This document shows positions 34,249 through 46,580 of a stretch of DNA of 64,000 nt, in pieces. Source of the DNA: Adiantum capillus-veneris. Lineage: Eukaryota; Streptophyta; Polypodiopsida; Polypodiales; Pteridaceae. The translations under genes were made by a program, and so were the position numbers. A model generated the notes under the pieces. It was not told the origin of the DNA. It did no database searches and saw only the letters and a program-made list of their open reading frames with translations. The DNA lies in contig CM043971.1 in assembly GCA_014529385.2 (NCBI GenBank), positions 60,282,709 through 60,346,708 of the forward strand, given 5' to 3'. The stretch's first letter is position 1. Each line of letters opens with the position of its first letter.

Positions 34249-35959
34249 TGTCAGGAGTTTTTTGGAGCAATGGATTGCGCATATGTACATACACATGCAT
34301 GGTGCATCGAATAAAGGATTGCCCAATTTCCATAACCAGGTGGTTACGTGGGGCCCACATGTGTACAGGTAGGACAGCATGTACATAGTGCATCGATTTT
34401 CACTATCACCAGCACCAGTATGTTTTTTCTACAATAATGAGGAGTTTATAGCGCGTAAAACTTCTCGAGGAAGCTATTCGTGGGCTGACGACATGAGGTA
34501 AGCAGGTGCGTCAGATGGCATCTAGTGACGTCAGGAGGGCGAACGGGGTCAATATTTGCACGCGGATGAGGACGGGCACAACGTGGGTGTTTTCTTGTGA
34601 GAGTTATGCAGAAAGGTCATCATTAGGACCACTTTTTGGGGCCACTTCACGTGGTTGCGAGACGCATTATTGAAAAGAAATGAGTGCCAGGTGTGCGGAT
34701 GATGCAAAAAAGGTGACAACTATGCACTGCAAGGTCAGTTTTTGGCCTGTTCGGGGTCCGTTTGAGGTCATCTAAAAGGCCAAGGGTGCCCAACTAAAAA
34801 ATCTAAGTGTGGGAACTGAAAAAACAGAGAGAAGACCAGAAAAAACGTGGAGAAGAGAGGAGGAACAGCCGCAACTGTGTTTTTGGGGTTTTTGGAGCCT
34901 GTTTTGGCCGTAAACTGCTCATCCGAGGTCGGATTTGATCACTTTGACATTGTAGATTGGGGTTTTTGGGCGTTACGGACGCAATGGCGCTGTCCATTTT
35001 GCCAAATTACTCACAAATTTTCTGCTGTTTTTCTGTGTAATCTTCTCCGGTGAGTGAAGCCTCTGGTTAACTTTGTGGTTGTATCTGGTGTATTTCCTCA
35101 ATACTGTGTAAACTATTTGCCCCATTGGTGTTGGGATGAGCTTCATTGAGTCTAAACAACAGAAATTTGCCTCCTTTGAGCTGAATTGAGAGTGTGTGTG
35201 TGAGTGTGTATGTGTGAGTGTTGAGTGGGCAAGTGGGAAATCTCTCTCTTCTCACTCCGTCTGTGTGTTTCCTGTCTCGTCCAGGCTGGTTGTGTAAGTC
35301 GAGTGGTGCCTCATAGTGTGTGTGTGTGTGTGTGTGTGTGTATCATTCCAAGATTGTGTGTCGGGTTGTTATAGAGGCGATGTGTGTGTTTTCATCCCGC
35401 TCACATTCTTTTGGTGCCCCCACGGAGGATCTTCTTCGAGTACCTTCTGCTGTGAGCTTCAAGCTTCGAGATTCGAGGCTACAGGTTACAGCTTACAGGT
35501 TACAGGGATAGGTATAGATACAGGTACAGGTGATTCACACAGGTACAGGTGGCTGGAGTACAGTGATATTCTAGCAGTGATGTCCCTTGCAGTTGTTGTG
35601 GGTATGCATAACTTGGCGCCTATTTGAGCGCATTGTCTGCTAGATTGTACGTTACTTGTGGAAACTACCATTGTACGCATTTGTGGAGCCATACTTGGTT
35701 GTATTTGGCAGTCCCAGCCATTTCTGAGACTTGGTCTGGAAGATAGTCATTTCTGAGACTTGACTATACGCGATTTGCATTAGCCTTCGTGTGAGGGTCA
35801 ATAGCGTGAGGTCTTTATTAAGCTGGGGGATTCTCAAATGTGGAGATCCTTTCGGTGATACAGGTAGCTGGAGCACCCTTTTTGTGACCTCGCCATAGGC
35901 TATGTACTAGTGAGTCCTACTTGATGCTCGGGTTCTATTGTTGACAGTTTATGCATACA
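34249..35959 (+). repeat. 5' LTR of the gypsy element
   Basis: The 1.71-kb segment matches 41,844-43,557 closely along its whole length, with scattered substitutions and a few indels. It includes a TG microsatellite (about 35,316-35,342) and a short minisatellite of 'tacaggt' units (about 35,478-35,552). ORFs inside it are not conserved genes. Confidence 0.95.
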
Positions 35960-36464
35960 TATACAGTCTATATTTTGGGTTCCTACTGCTCTACTTCTGG
36001 GGAAACTCTGCCAAATTTTTTCCAAGTTATGATGGCTGGTTTTTTGGTCTTTTGAGCCATTTATGCTGTTATGCTGCTGAAATTTTGGCAAAATCAGAGG
36101 TTAAGTCAGGTGTGCCTTCTTGGGAGCTTCATGGTTGGCTTTAATGGATGATCAAAATGGCCCTCAATTCACTCCATTTCATTTAACTCAAAGAATCCAG
36201 ATAAATGTTCATGTGTCCAGGAAGATTTTTTTCCAGCAGCGCATAGTCTTTATGTTCGAGCCAAGAAGATTACGAGAGATCTTGGAATGTCCTTTGCCTG
36301 TTGTAATTCTGGTGATTAACTATGAAAACTCATTTGATGTGCATGTGTTTGTCCTTATCTAAAGCTGAGCACCATTGAAGTTTCTGGGAATTAAGTAGTG
36401 AAAAGTTTTGGGTTCTTGCACGTGTGTTAGAAGGGGTTCTCAAAGCATTATAACTTGGTTAGCC

Positions 36465-39400
36465 ATGGCTTTCTCTTATTCGGAGTTTCATGGAAGAAGT
36501 GATGAAGATGTGGAAGAATTTTTGGAAAAGATGGAGGTTTCCTGCATTAGCAACCAGATTCATGACCCTGCGCAGATGTTACGCCTTCTCCAAATTTTTT
36601 TGAAGAGTGATGCACGAGTTTGGTCTAAAGCATTTGAACAGGAGTTGCGTGTGGCTGATCCACCTGTAAGGTTGAGTTGGGACAATCTACGACATGGGTT
36701 GGAAGTGGAGTTTGTGAAGATAGAAGATCCTAACAAAGTGTGGCAAGAAGTACAAGGTTTGGTGTAAAAGGAAGGTGAGCCAGTAGATGCGTACATACGT
36801 AAGTTTTCATTGGCATGGGAGCGAATGTGCAAGGCCTTAGCACCACAGGTACCCCCGCCTGACATGATGAAGAAGGACAGGTTCTTGGCTGGTCTTTGGG
36901 AGAATATACGTTGGAGAGTGGAGCTAAAGAAGCCTAGGACATATGAAGATGCACTAGAGGTAGCAAGGAACAAAGAGTGGAAGTTGAGGAAAATGAGCCA
37001 GTTAGGGGTGGAGTCTTTGTCCATGAGGTCTGAATTTCAGCCTATAGAGTCTTTATAAGGTCGCATATCAGGGGTTCATCATGAACCAGTGGTTCCTGTT
37101 ACTACTCAGGTTATGCCAGCAGTGGTCACTACATCGGTGCAAGATGATGGGCTAAGGCAAGACATGAGGCAAGTGGTAGATTTGATGAAGAATCTCAGCC
37201 TAAACATGCTAGGTCAAGTGGGAAATAATCGAGGTCGAGGGAGGTTTGCAAATCATCCAGGAGGTGAAGAAAGACCTAGGAATGGTGTTGGACAAAGCAA
37301 TGGTAGGTTTTGGAGGCAGACGCCCACATGTTACAATTGTGGAGAGTTGGGTCACATCAGCCCACAATGTGATAAGCCACCAAGGATGGGGGGAGACATG
37401 TATCCATTTCCAAAACAGGTGCTATCTAGGTCTCATGATTATGGCATCGAAATTAAGGGAGATGAAGGAACCAGTGGATTAACCCAGGAGGAAAAGGGAA
37501 AGACAAAAGTGCTAAGTGTAGTCACCTTGGAGAAGGCATCAAAGCTAGAGGATACATTAGTGATGCCTATTGGGAAGAGGACCACAGAGGATAAGGAAGG
37601 AAGAAGTGCCCCAGGTCCTAGTAAGAAGAAAGGAAAGAGCCATGAAGGCGAGGTTGTCAAGGCCAAGAGGAAAAGGAGAGCTCGTCGAAAGTTTCATGTT
37701 TCAAATTTTCCGCTAGGGGATGGGCAGTTAATCTATGACTTGAAGGAGGATCTTACGAGCAGGAAGGCAGATGTTACTTTTGGGCAGCTTATAGAGATGG
37801 TGCCTAAGCTAAAGCGACAGTGGAAGAGGATGGTTAACCCAATGGAGAAAGAGCCAGAGAGAGGTTCAGTAAAGGTGTTGGCAATGGATGAGCTACCAGA
37901 CATTTGTCCAATAGTAGATGTGTGGCATAAAAGGAAAAATTTGGGACAAGGTTATGTGGATGGTGGAGCCCAAATATGCGTCATAACACACTCATGCGTT
38001 GAGAAGATGGGTCTCACAGTGGCTCGGGTGTCAGGTTTTCGGATCAGATTGGCAAACCATCCAAAAGAAAAATGCTTGGGTGTTGTAAAGAGCTTAGAAG
38101 TGGAGGCATATGATGCAAAGGCAGTGGTTGATTTTCATGTGATGCCAGCAGGGTTGGGAGCATATCCTATTATGCTGGGCAGACCATGGTTACGTGCAGT
38201 GGGAGCTGTTCAAGATTGGCGACATGGTACGATTAGCCTCTATGGAAAGACAGGTACCAAGAAGCTTTATAATATGGACACAGGGAAACGATTAGAGGAG
38301 CTTTATGAAGATGAGGATGAGTCTAGTGATGAAGACTCTTCCATGGTGACAAATGAGGACAGTGATAGCACTACCAGCAGTGATGAGGATGCTGATGTTG
38401 CATTTCTTTTGATGGACAAAGAAATACAAGAGTTTGGTTTAGTTGCATTTGCGAATGAGGTTGAAGATGAAAGTGAAGGGCCTTATGAAGTGATTGAAGG
38501 GCTGATGCAAACCAAGGTTGAGTTGTCAAAGAAGCAGAAATTGATGACACAAATGATCAGTGGATACCTCTCAGCTATGGAGAAGGATATATATTTGCAT
38601 ATGTTGGCTAGTTTTCCTGATTTGTTCATTACTTCATATGAAGAGATCAGAGGGTTCAAGGGTGAAGAGATGCATATAGAGCTGAAAGAAGGTGCTAAGC
38701 CAGTGCGGCAAAGGCTAAGAAGGATGGGTCAAGAGCAAATGGAAGCCTTGTGAGAAGAGGTGGACAAGTTATTGAAGGCAGGGTTAATAGTTCCAGTGGA
38801 GACCACAGAATGGGTGAGTCCACTTGTAGTCAATCCAAAGAAGGATGGGAAGTGGAAAATTTGTGTGGATTTTAAACCCTTAAACGCAGACACTAAGAAG
38901 AACCCATATCCTCTTCCATTCATTGATCAGATCTTGGATTCAGTGGCAGGTTATAAGAGGTACAGTGTGTGTGATGGTTTTTCAGGCTATTTTCAATTGA
39001 AGATTGCTCTTAAAGACCGCACAAAGACAACTTTTATTACGCCATGGGGCTGCTATTGCTACACAGTATTGCCATTTGGGTTGTCAAATAGACCTTCCTT
39101 CTATCAAAAGAGAGCAAATTGGGTGTTGGAACCATTCATTGGTAATTGTTTTTAAGCTTTTATGGATGACTTCTGTGTTTATAGTAGTAGGGCTGAACAC
39201 CATGAGAAGCTGCAGATGGTATTGGCTCGATATGATGAATGTGGAGGACAACTAAATCCAAAGAAATGCCATCTAGCACAGCCAAGGGTGAAGTTATTGG
39301 GCCATATGGTGTCAGAAAATGGCATTGAGGCTGATCCAGATAAGGTTAAGTCTATTATTCTTCTTCCATCACCTACGAGTACGAAGCAATTGCCAACTTT

Positions 39401-41815
39401 TATACACAAAGTTAAGTACATGGCACGGTTTATTCCATTGTCTTCGCAGCTTCTTTATCCATTACAGCAAGTGGCAAAGCATGATCCATTGCAATGGGAT
39501 GACAAGTGTGAAGAAGTGTTTCAAGAGGTGAAAGAGGTGTTAGGGGGGTTGTCAGCCATGCAGGCTCCTGATTGGGAGAAAGTTTTTTATGTAAATCCAT
39601 CAGTAGGGGATGATGCCATTGGAGCCATGCTATTGCAAAAGGGGAAGGGCAGCCATTATATGAGGCCAGTGTATTGTGCAAGTCGAGTGAAGTTGGTAGC
39701 GGAGAGAAAGTTCTCGGAAGTAGAGCTAGTGATGGCCAGTGTAATATTTGCTTGTCGACGATTTCGTCATTACTTGCTACCACGACCTTTTGTTTTCTTG
39801 ACGAGTTATGCCTTTTTGCCACAATTAATTAATGGTACTAACATGTCACATGTGGTGAAGAAATGGGTAATTGAGTTGCAAGAGTTTGAGTTCTCTTTTC
39901 TAGTGGAAGATAGTACAAGGGCTACCCTAGCTGATTTGTTGACCTACAAGGAGAATCCCCTTATTGTTAAGGAAGAGGTGGTGAGAAAGGTAGTTGAAGA
40001 AGTGCCACAGATCAGCAATGCACATGTGTTGTTCTTTGATGGTTCATACGGAAAGAGCCATGATGCAGCTTCAGGGGGTATAGCACTTTATGATCCATAG
40101 GGGAAGCTAGTATGCAAGAGAGGGTTCAAATTGGATGTTCATAGTAACAATAGGCTGAATATGCTACTCTGGAAGCCGGATTACACATTTGTTTGAAGCA
40201 TGGGGTTCGAAGGTTGAGCATAAAAGGCGATGCCTTGTTAGTAGTGAAGCAAGTGCTGGGTGTGTGGAAGAGCAAGAACACCTCATTGAAGGAAATGTGC
40301 TTCAGAATTAAAGGCATGTTAAAAAAGTTCCAAGCATGGAGCATCAAACACATTGAACGTGCTCTAAATGGAGAGGCACATGAAGCAGCTCAAGGCATGA
40401 TTGGGGAGCTATTTGTGTTGAGGACCACTTTACCTCTTTACCATGGCCGGGAAAGTTTGGCTCAAGAAGAGGAGTTTTTGCTAACAAGAATCATTCCAAA
40501 GGAGATTCAGCAGTCTAAGAAGTATGGCTTTGTGCGTAGAGCATACAGGTACAAATTGATTGGTGATGTCTTATACATGAAAGGGGCTGATCTCATGTTG
40601 AGACGTGTACCTTGGTGGGAGGAGCTTTACAGAGTGTTGGAAGAGAATCATGAAGGCGCATGTGGTGGCCATTTTGCTCTAAAGATCACCTTGCATAAGA
40701 TTTTGCAAGAGGGGTATGTATGGCCTAGTTTGCACAAGGATGTTCACCATTGGTGTAGGTCTTGCAATAGGTGTCAAGCATTTGGGAAGAGATTTTTGAA
40801 GCCAGAGCTACGAAAAACCATTATGGCGTTTGATGTGTTTGAAAAGTGGGGGATTTATGCAATAGGCCCGTTACCTATCACAAGCAGGGGCAAAAGCTAT
40901 ATCTTGATGGCAGTGGACTGTCTCTCTAGATGGGCAGAGGCTATAGCAGTAAAACGGATCACTGCAAAGGATGTGGCCAAATTTGTGTATGATGAAATAT
41001 GTTGCAAGTTTGGGGTGCCATTAGAGCTACTTTCAGATAAGGGGCCAGGATTTAGAGCTAAACTGCTAGACTTCTTATGCGCAAAGATGAAGATTAGGCA
41101 CCAGCATACCACTCCTTATTACCCACAGTGTAATGGCTTAAATGAAAGATTCAATGGTGAGTTGGTACAGATTCTTTTGAAAGTGACAGAGCACCAAGGA
41201 AAGAATTGGGATTTGGAATTGCCTAGTGCATTATGGGCTTACCGTACTTCGGTGAAGACAGGTACTGGGTTTACTCCATTTCATTTGGTGTATGGAAAGG
41301 AAGCACTATTGCCTGTGGAGGTAGAGTTGCCTGCGGTCAAGATGTTAGAGAAGTTGCTTGGGCCGCCTAGTGATGCATTCAAAGAGAGGCTCTTGCAGTT
41401 ACAAGAGGTCCAGTTGGATAGGATGAGCGCATTGGAGCATTATGGGCAGATGCAGGATAAGCCTTTGGCAAAGATAAATGAAAAGGTCAAAAGTAAGGGT
41501 ATCAAGAAACATGACTTGGTTTTGCGCTACAACAGTAAGCTGGATAACACCTTCCAAAAGAAGTTTCAAATTAAGTGGGAAGGCCCTTTCAAGGTAGTGG
41601 AGTGTTTCCCGAATGGTACATATCAGTTGGCTAACCTAGATGGGTTTCTACATAAGTCAAGGGTAAATGGATTGCGTCTTAAATTGTATCATGCCAGGTT
41701 GATGATGGTCGAGCAGGATGAGCTGTATGTGGATCAAGGAGTGTTGGTGAGGGATGAGGAGACATGTGATGCCGCGAGTCTCATATCTCTTTTTGCTGCT
41801 GCTGATCATGAATGA
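36465..41815 (+). pseudogene. gypsy gag-pol, one long frame with five stops and a frameshift
   Basis: The frame opens at ATG 36,465. Gag (SYSEFHGRSDEDVEEFLEKM) is followed by a CCHC knuckle (CYNCGELGHISPQC, 37,329-37,370), an aspartic-protease region with YVDGGAQICVITHS near 37,955 and MLGRPWLR near 38,175, RT with FMDD at 39,159-39,170, RNase H beginning FFDGSYGK near 40,035, an HHCC integrase finger (about 40,650-40,790), the integrase core with LLSDKGPGF and CNGLNERFNGEL, and a GPF/Y-type module (KWEGPFKV). Stops fall at 36,765, 37,056, 38,751, 39,153 and 40,098, and a one-base shift occurs near 40,154. The first integrase Asp appears replaced by Tyr (GIYAIGPLP near 40,855). The copy cannot make a complete polyprotein. 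Confidence 0.93.
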
Positions 41816-41843
41816 TCTAGCAGGCTAGGAGATGGGCAAATTA

Positions 41844-43557
41844 TGTCAGGAGTTTTTTGGAGCAATGGATTGCGCATATGTACATACACATGCATGGTGC
41901 ATCGAATAAAGGATTGCCCAATTTCCATAGCCAGGTGGTTACGTGGGCCCCACATGTGTACAGGTAGGACAGCATGTACATAGTGCATCGATTTTCACTA
42001 TCACCAGTACCAGTATGTTTTTTCTACAATAATGAGGAGTTTATAGCGCGTAAAACTTCTCGAGGAAGCTATCCGCGGGCCGAAGACATGAGGTAAGCAG
42101 GTGCGTCAGATGGCATCTAGTGACGTCAGGAGGGCGAACGGGGTCAATATTTGCACGCGGATGAGGACGGACACAACGTGGGTGTTTTCTTGTGAGAGTT
42201 ATGCAAAAAGGTCATCATTAGGACCACTTTTTGGGGCCACTACACGTGGTTGCGAGATGCATTATTGAAAAGAAATGAGTGCCAGGTGTGCGGATGATGC
42301 AAAAAAGGTGACAACTATGCACTGCGAGGTCAGTATTTGGCCTGTTCGGGGTCCGTTTGAGGTCATCTAAAAGGCCAAGGGTGCCCAACTAAAAAAGCTA
42401 AGTGTGGGAACTGAAAAAACAGAGAGAAGACCAGAAAAAATGTGGAGAAGAGAGGAGGAACAGCCACAACTGTGTTTTTGGGGTTTTTGGAGCCTGTTTT
42501 GGCCGTAAACTGCTCATCCGAGGTCGGATTTGATCACTTTGACATTGTAGATTGGGGTTTTTGGGCGTTCCGGACGCAATGGCGCTGTCCATTTTGCCAA
42601 ATTACTCATAGATTTTCTGCTGTTTTTTTGTGTAATCTTCTCCGGTGAGTGAAGCCTCTGGTTAACTTTGTGGTTGTATCTGGTGTATTTCCTCAATACT
42701 GTGTAAACTATTTGCCCCATTGGTGTTGGGATGAGCTTCATTGCGTATAAACAACAGCAATTTTCCTCCTTTGAGCTGAATTGAGAGTGTGTGTGTGTGA
42801 GTGTGTATGTGTGAGTGTTGAGTGGGCAAGTGGGAAATCTCTCTCTTCTCACTCCGTCTGTGTGTTTCCTATCTCGGCCAGGCTGGTTGTGTAAGCCAAG
42901 TGGTGCCCCATAGTGTGTGTGTGTGTGTGTGTATCATTCCAAGAGTGTGTGTCCGGTCGTTATAGAGGCGTTGTGTGTGTTTTCATCCCGCTCACATTCT
43001 TTTGGTGCCCCCACGGAGGATCTTCTTCGAGTACCTTCTGCTTCGAGCTTCAAGCTTCGAGATTCGGGGCTATAGGTTACAGGTTATAGGTTACAGGTTA
43101 CAGGGTTAGGTACAGGTACAGGTACAGGTGATTCACACAGGTACAGGTAGCTAGAGTACAGTGATATTCTAGCAGTGATGTCCCTTGCAGTTGTTGTGGG
43201 TATGCATAACTTGGCGCCTATTTGAGCGCATTGTATGCTAGATTGTACGTTACTTGTGGAAACTGCCATTGTACGCATTTGTGGAGCCATACTGGGTTGT
43301 ATTTGGCAGTCCCAGCCATTTCTGAGACTTGGTCTGGAAGATAGTCATTTCTGAGACTTGACTATACGCGATTTGCATTAGCCTTCGTGTGAGGGTCGAT
43401 AGAGTGAGGTTTTTATTGAGCTGGGGGATTCTCAAATGTGGAGATCCTTTCGGTGATACAGGTAGTTGGAGCACCCTTTTGATGACCTCGCCATAGGCTA
43501 TGTACTAGTGAGTCCTACTTGATGCTCGGGTTCTATTGTTGACAGTTTATGCATACA
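41844..43557 (+). repeat. 3' LTR of the gypsy element
   Basis: This is the second copy of the 1.71-kb LTR; the TG run here is shorter (about 42,914-42,932). A weak purine-rich tract (aggagatgggcaaa) precedes it, as expected for a polypurine tract. Confidence 0.95.
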
Positions 43558-43834
43558 AAGAACTGTGTTACGGGCTCTGATTTGCTTGGTACTGACCATC
43601 TTCCTTGCAGTTGTGTTTTTGTTGTGCTATTTGTAGATCTTTTATTCTTTTCTACACTTCAAGTTTGCAAGGTTAGTGCCAAGTGAATAGGGACGTCATT
43701 ACTGTATTTGATGCTCTGGTTCGCTTGATATTGACCATAATATTTGTAGTTGTGTTTGACACGTGGATCCCCTTATGTGAAAATAACATTTACTCACATA
43801 ATGTGGTTGTTTCTTCGTTATGTTGTTTGTAGAG

Positions 43835-44218
43835 ATGGCTCGTGCAAAGGCCACACCTAGAAGGGCGACAAGTGAGTCCTTACATGATCAAACAAGAAGA
43901 CGCTAATATGAGGCGCACAGATGCGTCCTACAAGAGTTGTGTAGGGTCAAAAGGGACATGCAACCAGCCATTCCAAGGCTTCCCTTTCAACGAGTGGTGC
44001 AAGAGATATGCGAGAATTGGAGAGTGGGCATGCGATGGGTCAGAAGTGCTCCTCTTTGCCTGCAAGAGATTGCAGAGGATTGCCTCGTTGAATTTTTCAA
44101 TGATGGCTACATCCTGGAGGCCCATGCGCATCGCATCACGATTATGCCCAGGGATTTTGACAACCTCCGCAGGCTGTGTTGCCACTACGATGGGCTGCTT
44201 CAACCTGTGCCCATCTAG
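43835..44218 (+). pseudogene. Divergent histone H3-fold reading frame with one in-frame stop
   Basis: From an ATG at 43,835 (MARAKATPRRATSES) the frame runs 127 codons to a TAG at 44,216, interrupted once by TAA at 43,904-43,906. The body matches the H3 histone fold in order: VLQELCRVK for the alpha-N helix, IPRLPFQRVVQEI for the alpha-1 start, LCLQEIAEDCLVEFFND for alpha-2, and HAHRITIMPRDFDNLRRL for loop 2 and alpha-3. Alignment puts the TAA at the position of H3 Arg40, directly before a conserved Tyr41. The tail is only about 23 residues, shorter than in canonical H3. A Trp (GMRWVRSA) replaces the loop-1 Phe, a change also found in plant CENH3, but the CENH3 loop-1 insertion is absent. It is an H3 variant or a decaying copy; which one is uncertain. 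Confidence 0.8.
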
Positions 44219-44870
44219 GACAACAGGACAATGGATATTCTTAACATCTCCCCCCCCCCCCTTCCCCCATCCTCGTGCAAAACAGGCAGAGCCTTCAAGG
44301 TTGAGAGCAATAGACACACAAGGTCACGTGTCCAAAGGGAGGAGCCTAAGCACGTCACAGAGGAGCCTGCACAGGTAGAGATAGAGCCCGAGCCCACATA
44401 GGTAGAGACAGAGACCACCAGGAAAGAGCAACCGAGTTTAGAGCCTGAGCCAATGAGAGAGGAACCCGCAAAGGTAGAACCAGAGCAAGGAGAAAAGAGA
44501 GGATCTCACAATCCTTCAGCCAGAGTCCACCAGGGAGAAGCCAGTCAATTCAGACCCTGACCCAATAAGAGAAGAGCCTGGTGAGGTAGGGCCAGAGACT
44601 GCTCAAGAGAAGCAACAAGCAAGTACCTCTTCGCAAGGGCCAGCCAATGAAGAGCAAGAACGTGTCCAAGAAGACTCCCATATTGTAGAGCTGATCAACA
44701 AAGAGGAACTACAAATTCTTGTCAATTCAGCACCTCTTCAAGTACATATTCCTCTTCCCGAATGATCAGAGGAGTCCTCCATTATCAACCTCGATCGACA
44801 CGATTTTCTATGCATGCACGACTTCTCCAATGCCAACGCAACGGATGCAGTCGTCCACGCTGCTATGTGA
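44219..44870 (+). pseudogene. Acidic Glu/Pro-rich continuation of the H3-like frame
   Basis: Past the TAG the same frame continues through a 12-base C run (44,250-44,261), a basic patch, and then repeated EEP/EPE motifs (TEEPAQVEIEPEPT, MREEPAKVEPEQG). It has a TAG near 44,399 and a frame change near 44,510, followed by more of the same (IREEPGEVGPET) and EDSHIVELINKEELQILVNS. It looks like a low-complexity acidic protein segment. Whether it belonged to the H3-like protein or to a neighbouring gene cannot be told. Confidence 0.45.
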
Positions 44871-46580
44871 TAAAGATAAGGTTCATTATGTGACGTTGTC
44901 AAGGCAGTAGGAAGAGGATGGGGTCTAGGAGGGCCTCTTTATTTGCCATGAGATCATGGAGGTGATTAACATTTTGAGAAATAGACGCACGCCATGTGTG
45001 CAAGAATGGTGGGTCTGTAAGAGAGGTGTAAGAGTGGTCAAAGGATGCACTTTTCCCCCAAAAAAAGGGGGTGGACAACTTTATGGTTTTCGACCCTCCA
45101 TAGCTCCTACATACGATCTTTGATTTGAGTGGAGACTATATATTTGTTATCTACATGCCGAGATTTTTCCATAGATATGTTACATGATATGGTTTTGCCC
45201 GCTCGATATTACATTTCATTTTGAGGCAAAATTTGAATTCAAATAAACTAGTCCTTTTGGCAGTTTAAATTCAAAAGTTATCCTTTGATCACTTTCTTAA
45301 TAGGAGAGGTTTGACTCCCTTAAACTGCCAAATGCAGAGGCCCTCCTAGACCCCATTCTCTTCCTAATGGTTGGTACCAAGCGAATAGGGACCCTTAAAA
45401 ATTTACATGGTTGTTATTCGCTCCATATTGACCTTAGTTTGAGATTAGTACAAAGCAAATAGAGACACTTGGATATCTTTAAGGCAACTAATTGTTTGGT
45501 ATTGACCTGAGTCAAAACCAAGCGATTAGGGACTTAGATGACCATTTCAAGATCCATATTTGCTTTGTTCTAACCTATCTCTATATGTCCAGTAACCAAT
45601 CTAAAGAAAATTTCTTTTTCATGTCAGGCACCCTATCTCGCTTATGTCTACGAATGTGTAAGACAAAATCTATGTAATAAATATGCTTATATTGCCTATG
45701 CTTCAGAATAATGGAATGTCATTGCTGATGCTGTTGGGCTAGTTCAACAGAGTAAACTGGGATCTAGCGTACCTTCTAGTCACTCCCTACAATCAAACGT
45801 GAGTTTTGTGTCGACATGCAAAGCTATGTTGAATTTAGGGTCTTGCTATTTATCATCAGTGATAGTTTTGATGTTTTCTTTTTGTGTAGTGAACATTGGG
45901 AGTCTGGTGCTATTCAACATTGAAGCGGAGGTCGTCCACTACGGAAACTCGGGGCAAAGTAGGGGATTCATGGGCATGTAAAGGCGTAAGGCTTACCATT
46001 ATGCTTTTGCATGTAGTGTTTGTTTCTAATGCCCTATTGAGCAAGTGCTTATGTGTGTAGTTCCACGAGAAAAATTATTTGCTATGTGGAGCTCATTTTG
46101 TTAGAACATGATCTAGGTCCTGCCATTGAGCATTGACTGGTTAGCGTGTCCACTGAGATTGATGATTTCAGTTGTGGCTGAAGGACGTGTATAAATTGTA
46201 TACTCCTTCTAAGCCAAATTTTCAATGTACCAAACGTAAGTACGCATATTGTTTAAGTGCTTGTATCGCTGCAATGCTTCTATGAAAAGAACATACTTCT
46301 TTACTTACTTTCTTATTGTCACGCATCTGCAGGACCTTCAATTACATAACTACAACCCCTATGATGTGCACAAATGTTCTGTAACGGACATTCTGCATAT
46401 TATAATTTTGGTGCATAGTTAGTCAAGAGATGAAATCGCAGGACTAAGGAGTTTGAACAAGCCCGCATCCAAGAAATGATGCAGAGATACCATCAGACTC
46501 AAGATTAGGTTCGCAACATGGAAGAAGCAATCAATCAATATTATACAAACACCACAAAAGTAGAGGATTGGGTTGCACGT
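44871..46580. other. Spacer with dispersed ACCAAGCGAA-type repeats
   Basis: Copies of the repeat also seen at 33.4-34.1 kb occur at about 45,365-45,540. A short helix-like coding fragment (KEFEQARIQEMMQRYHQTQD, near 46,450) ends at a TAG with the frame open beyond it. No complete gene is seen. Confidence 0.5.

Larger units (their letters stand above)
34249..43557 (+). mobile_element. Ty3/gypsy LTR retrotransposon, near full length, inactivated
   Basis: Paired LTRs bound a 5.9-kb interior with gag, protease, RT, RNase H and integrase in that order, which defines the Ty3/gypsy type. The LTRs begin TGTCAGG and end TGCATACA. The 5 bases before (accgt) and after (aagaa) do not match, so no target-site duplication is seen. 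No chromodomain is visible after the integrase. Confidence 0.95.

Noticed and set aside
43872-43920. Short intron (gtgagt...cgcacag, 49 bases) removing the H3-like stop
   Set aside because: Too short for a normal plant intron, and the splice would leave the histone frame.
43835-44218. Firm CENH3 assignment of the H3-like frame
   Set aside because: Loop 1 has the canonical H3 length, the tail is too short to judge, and Trp alone is not enough.
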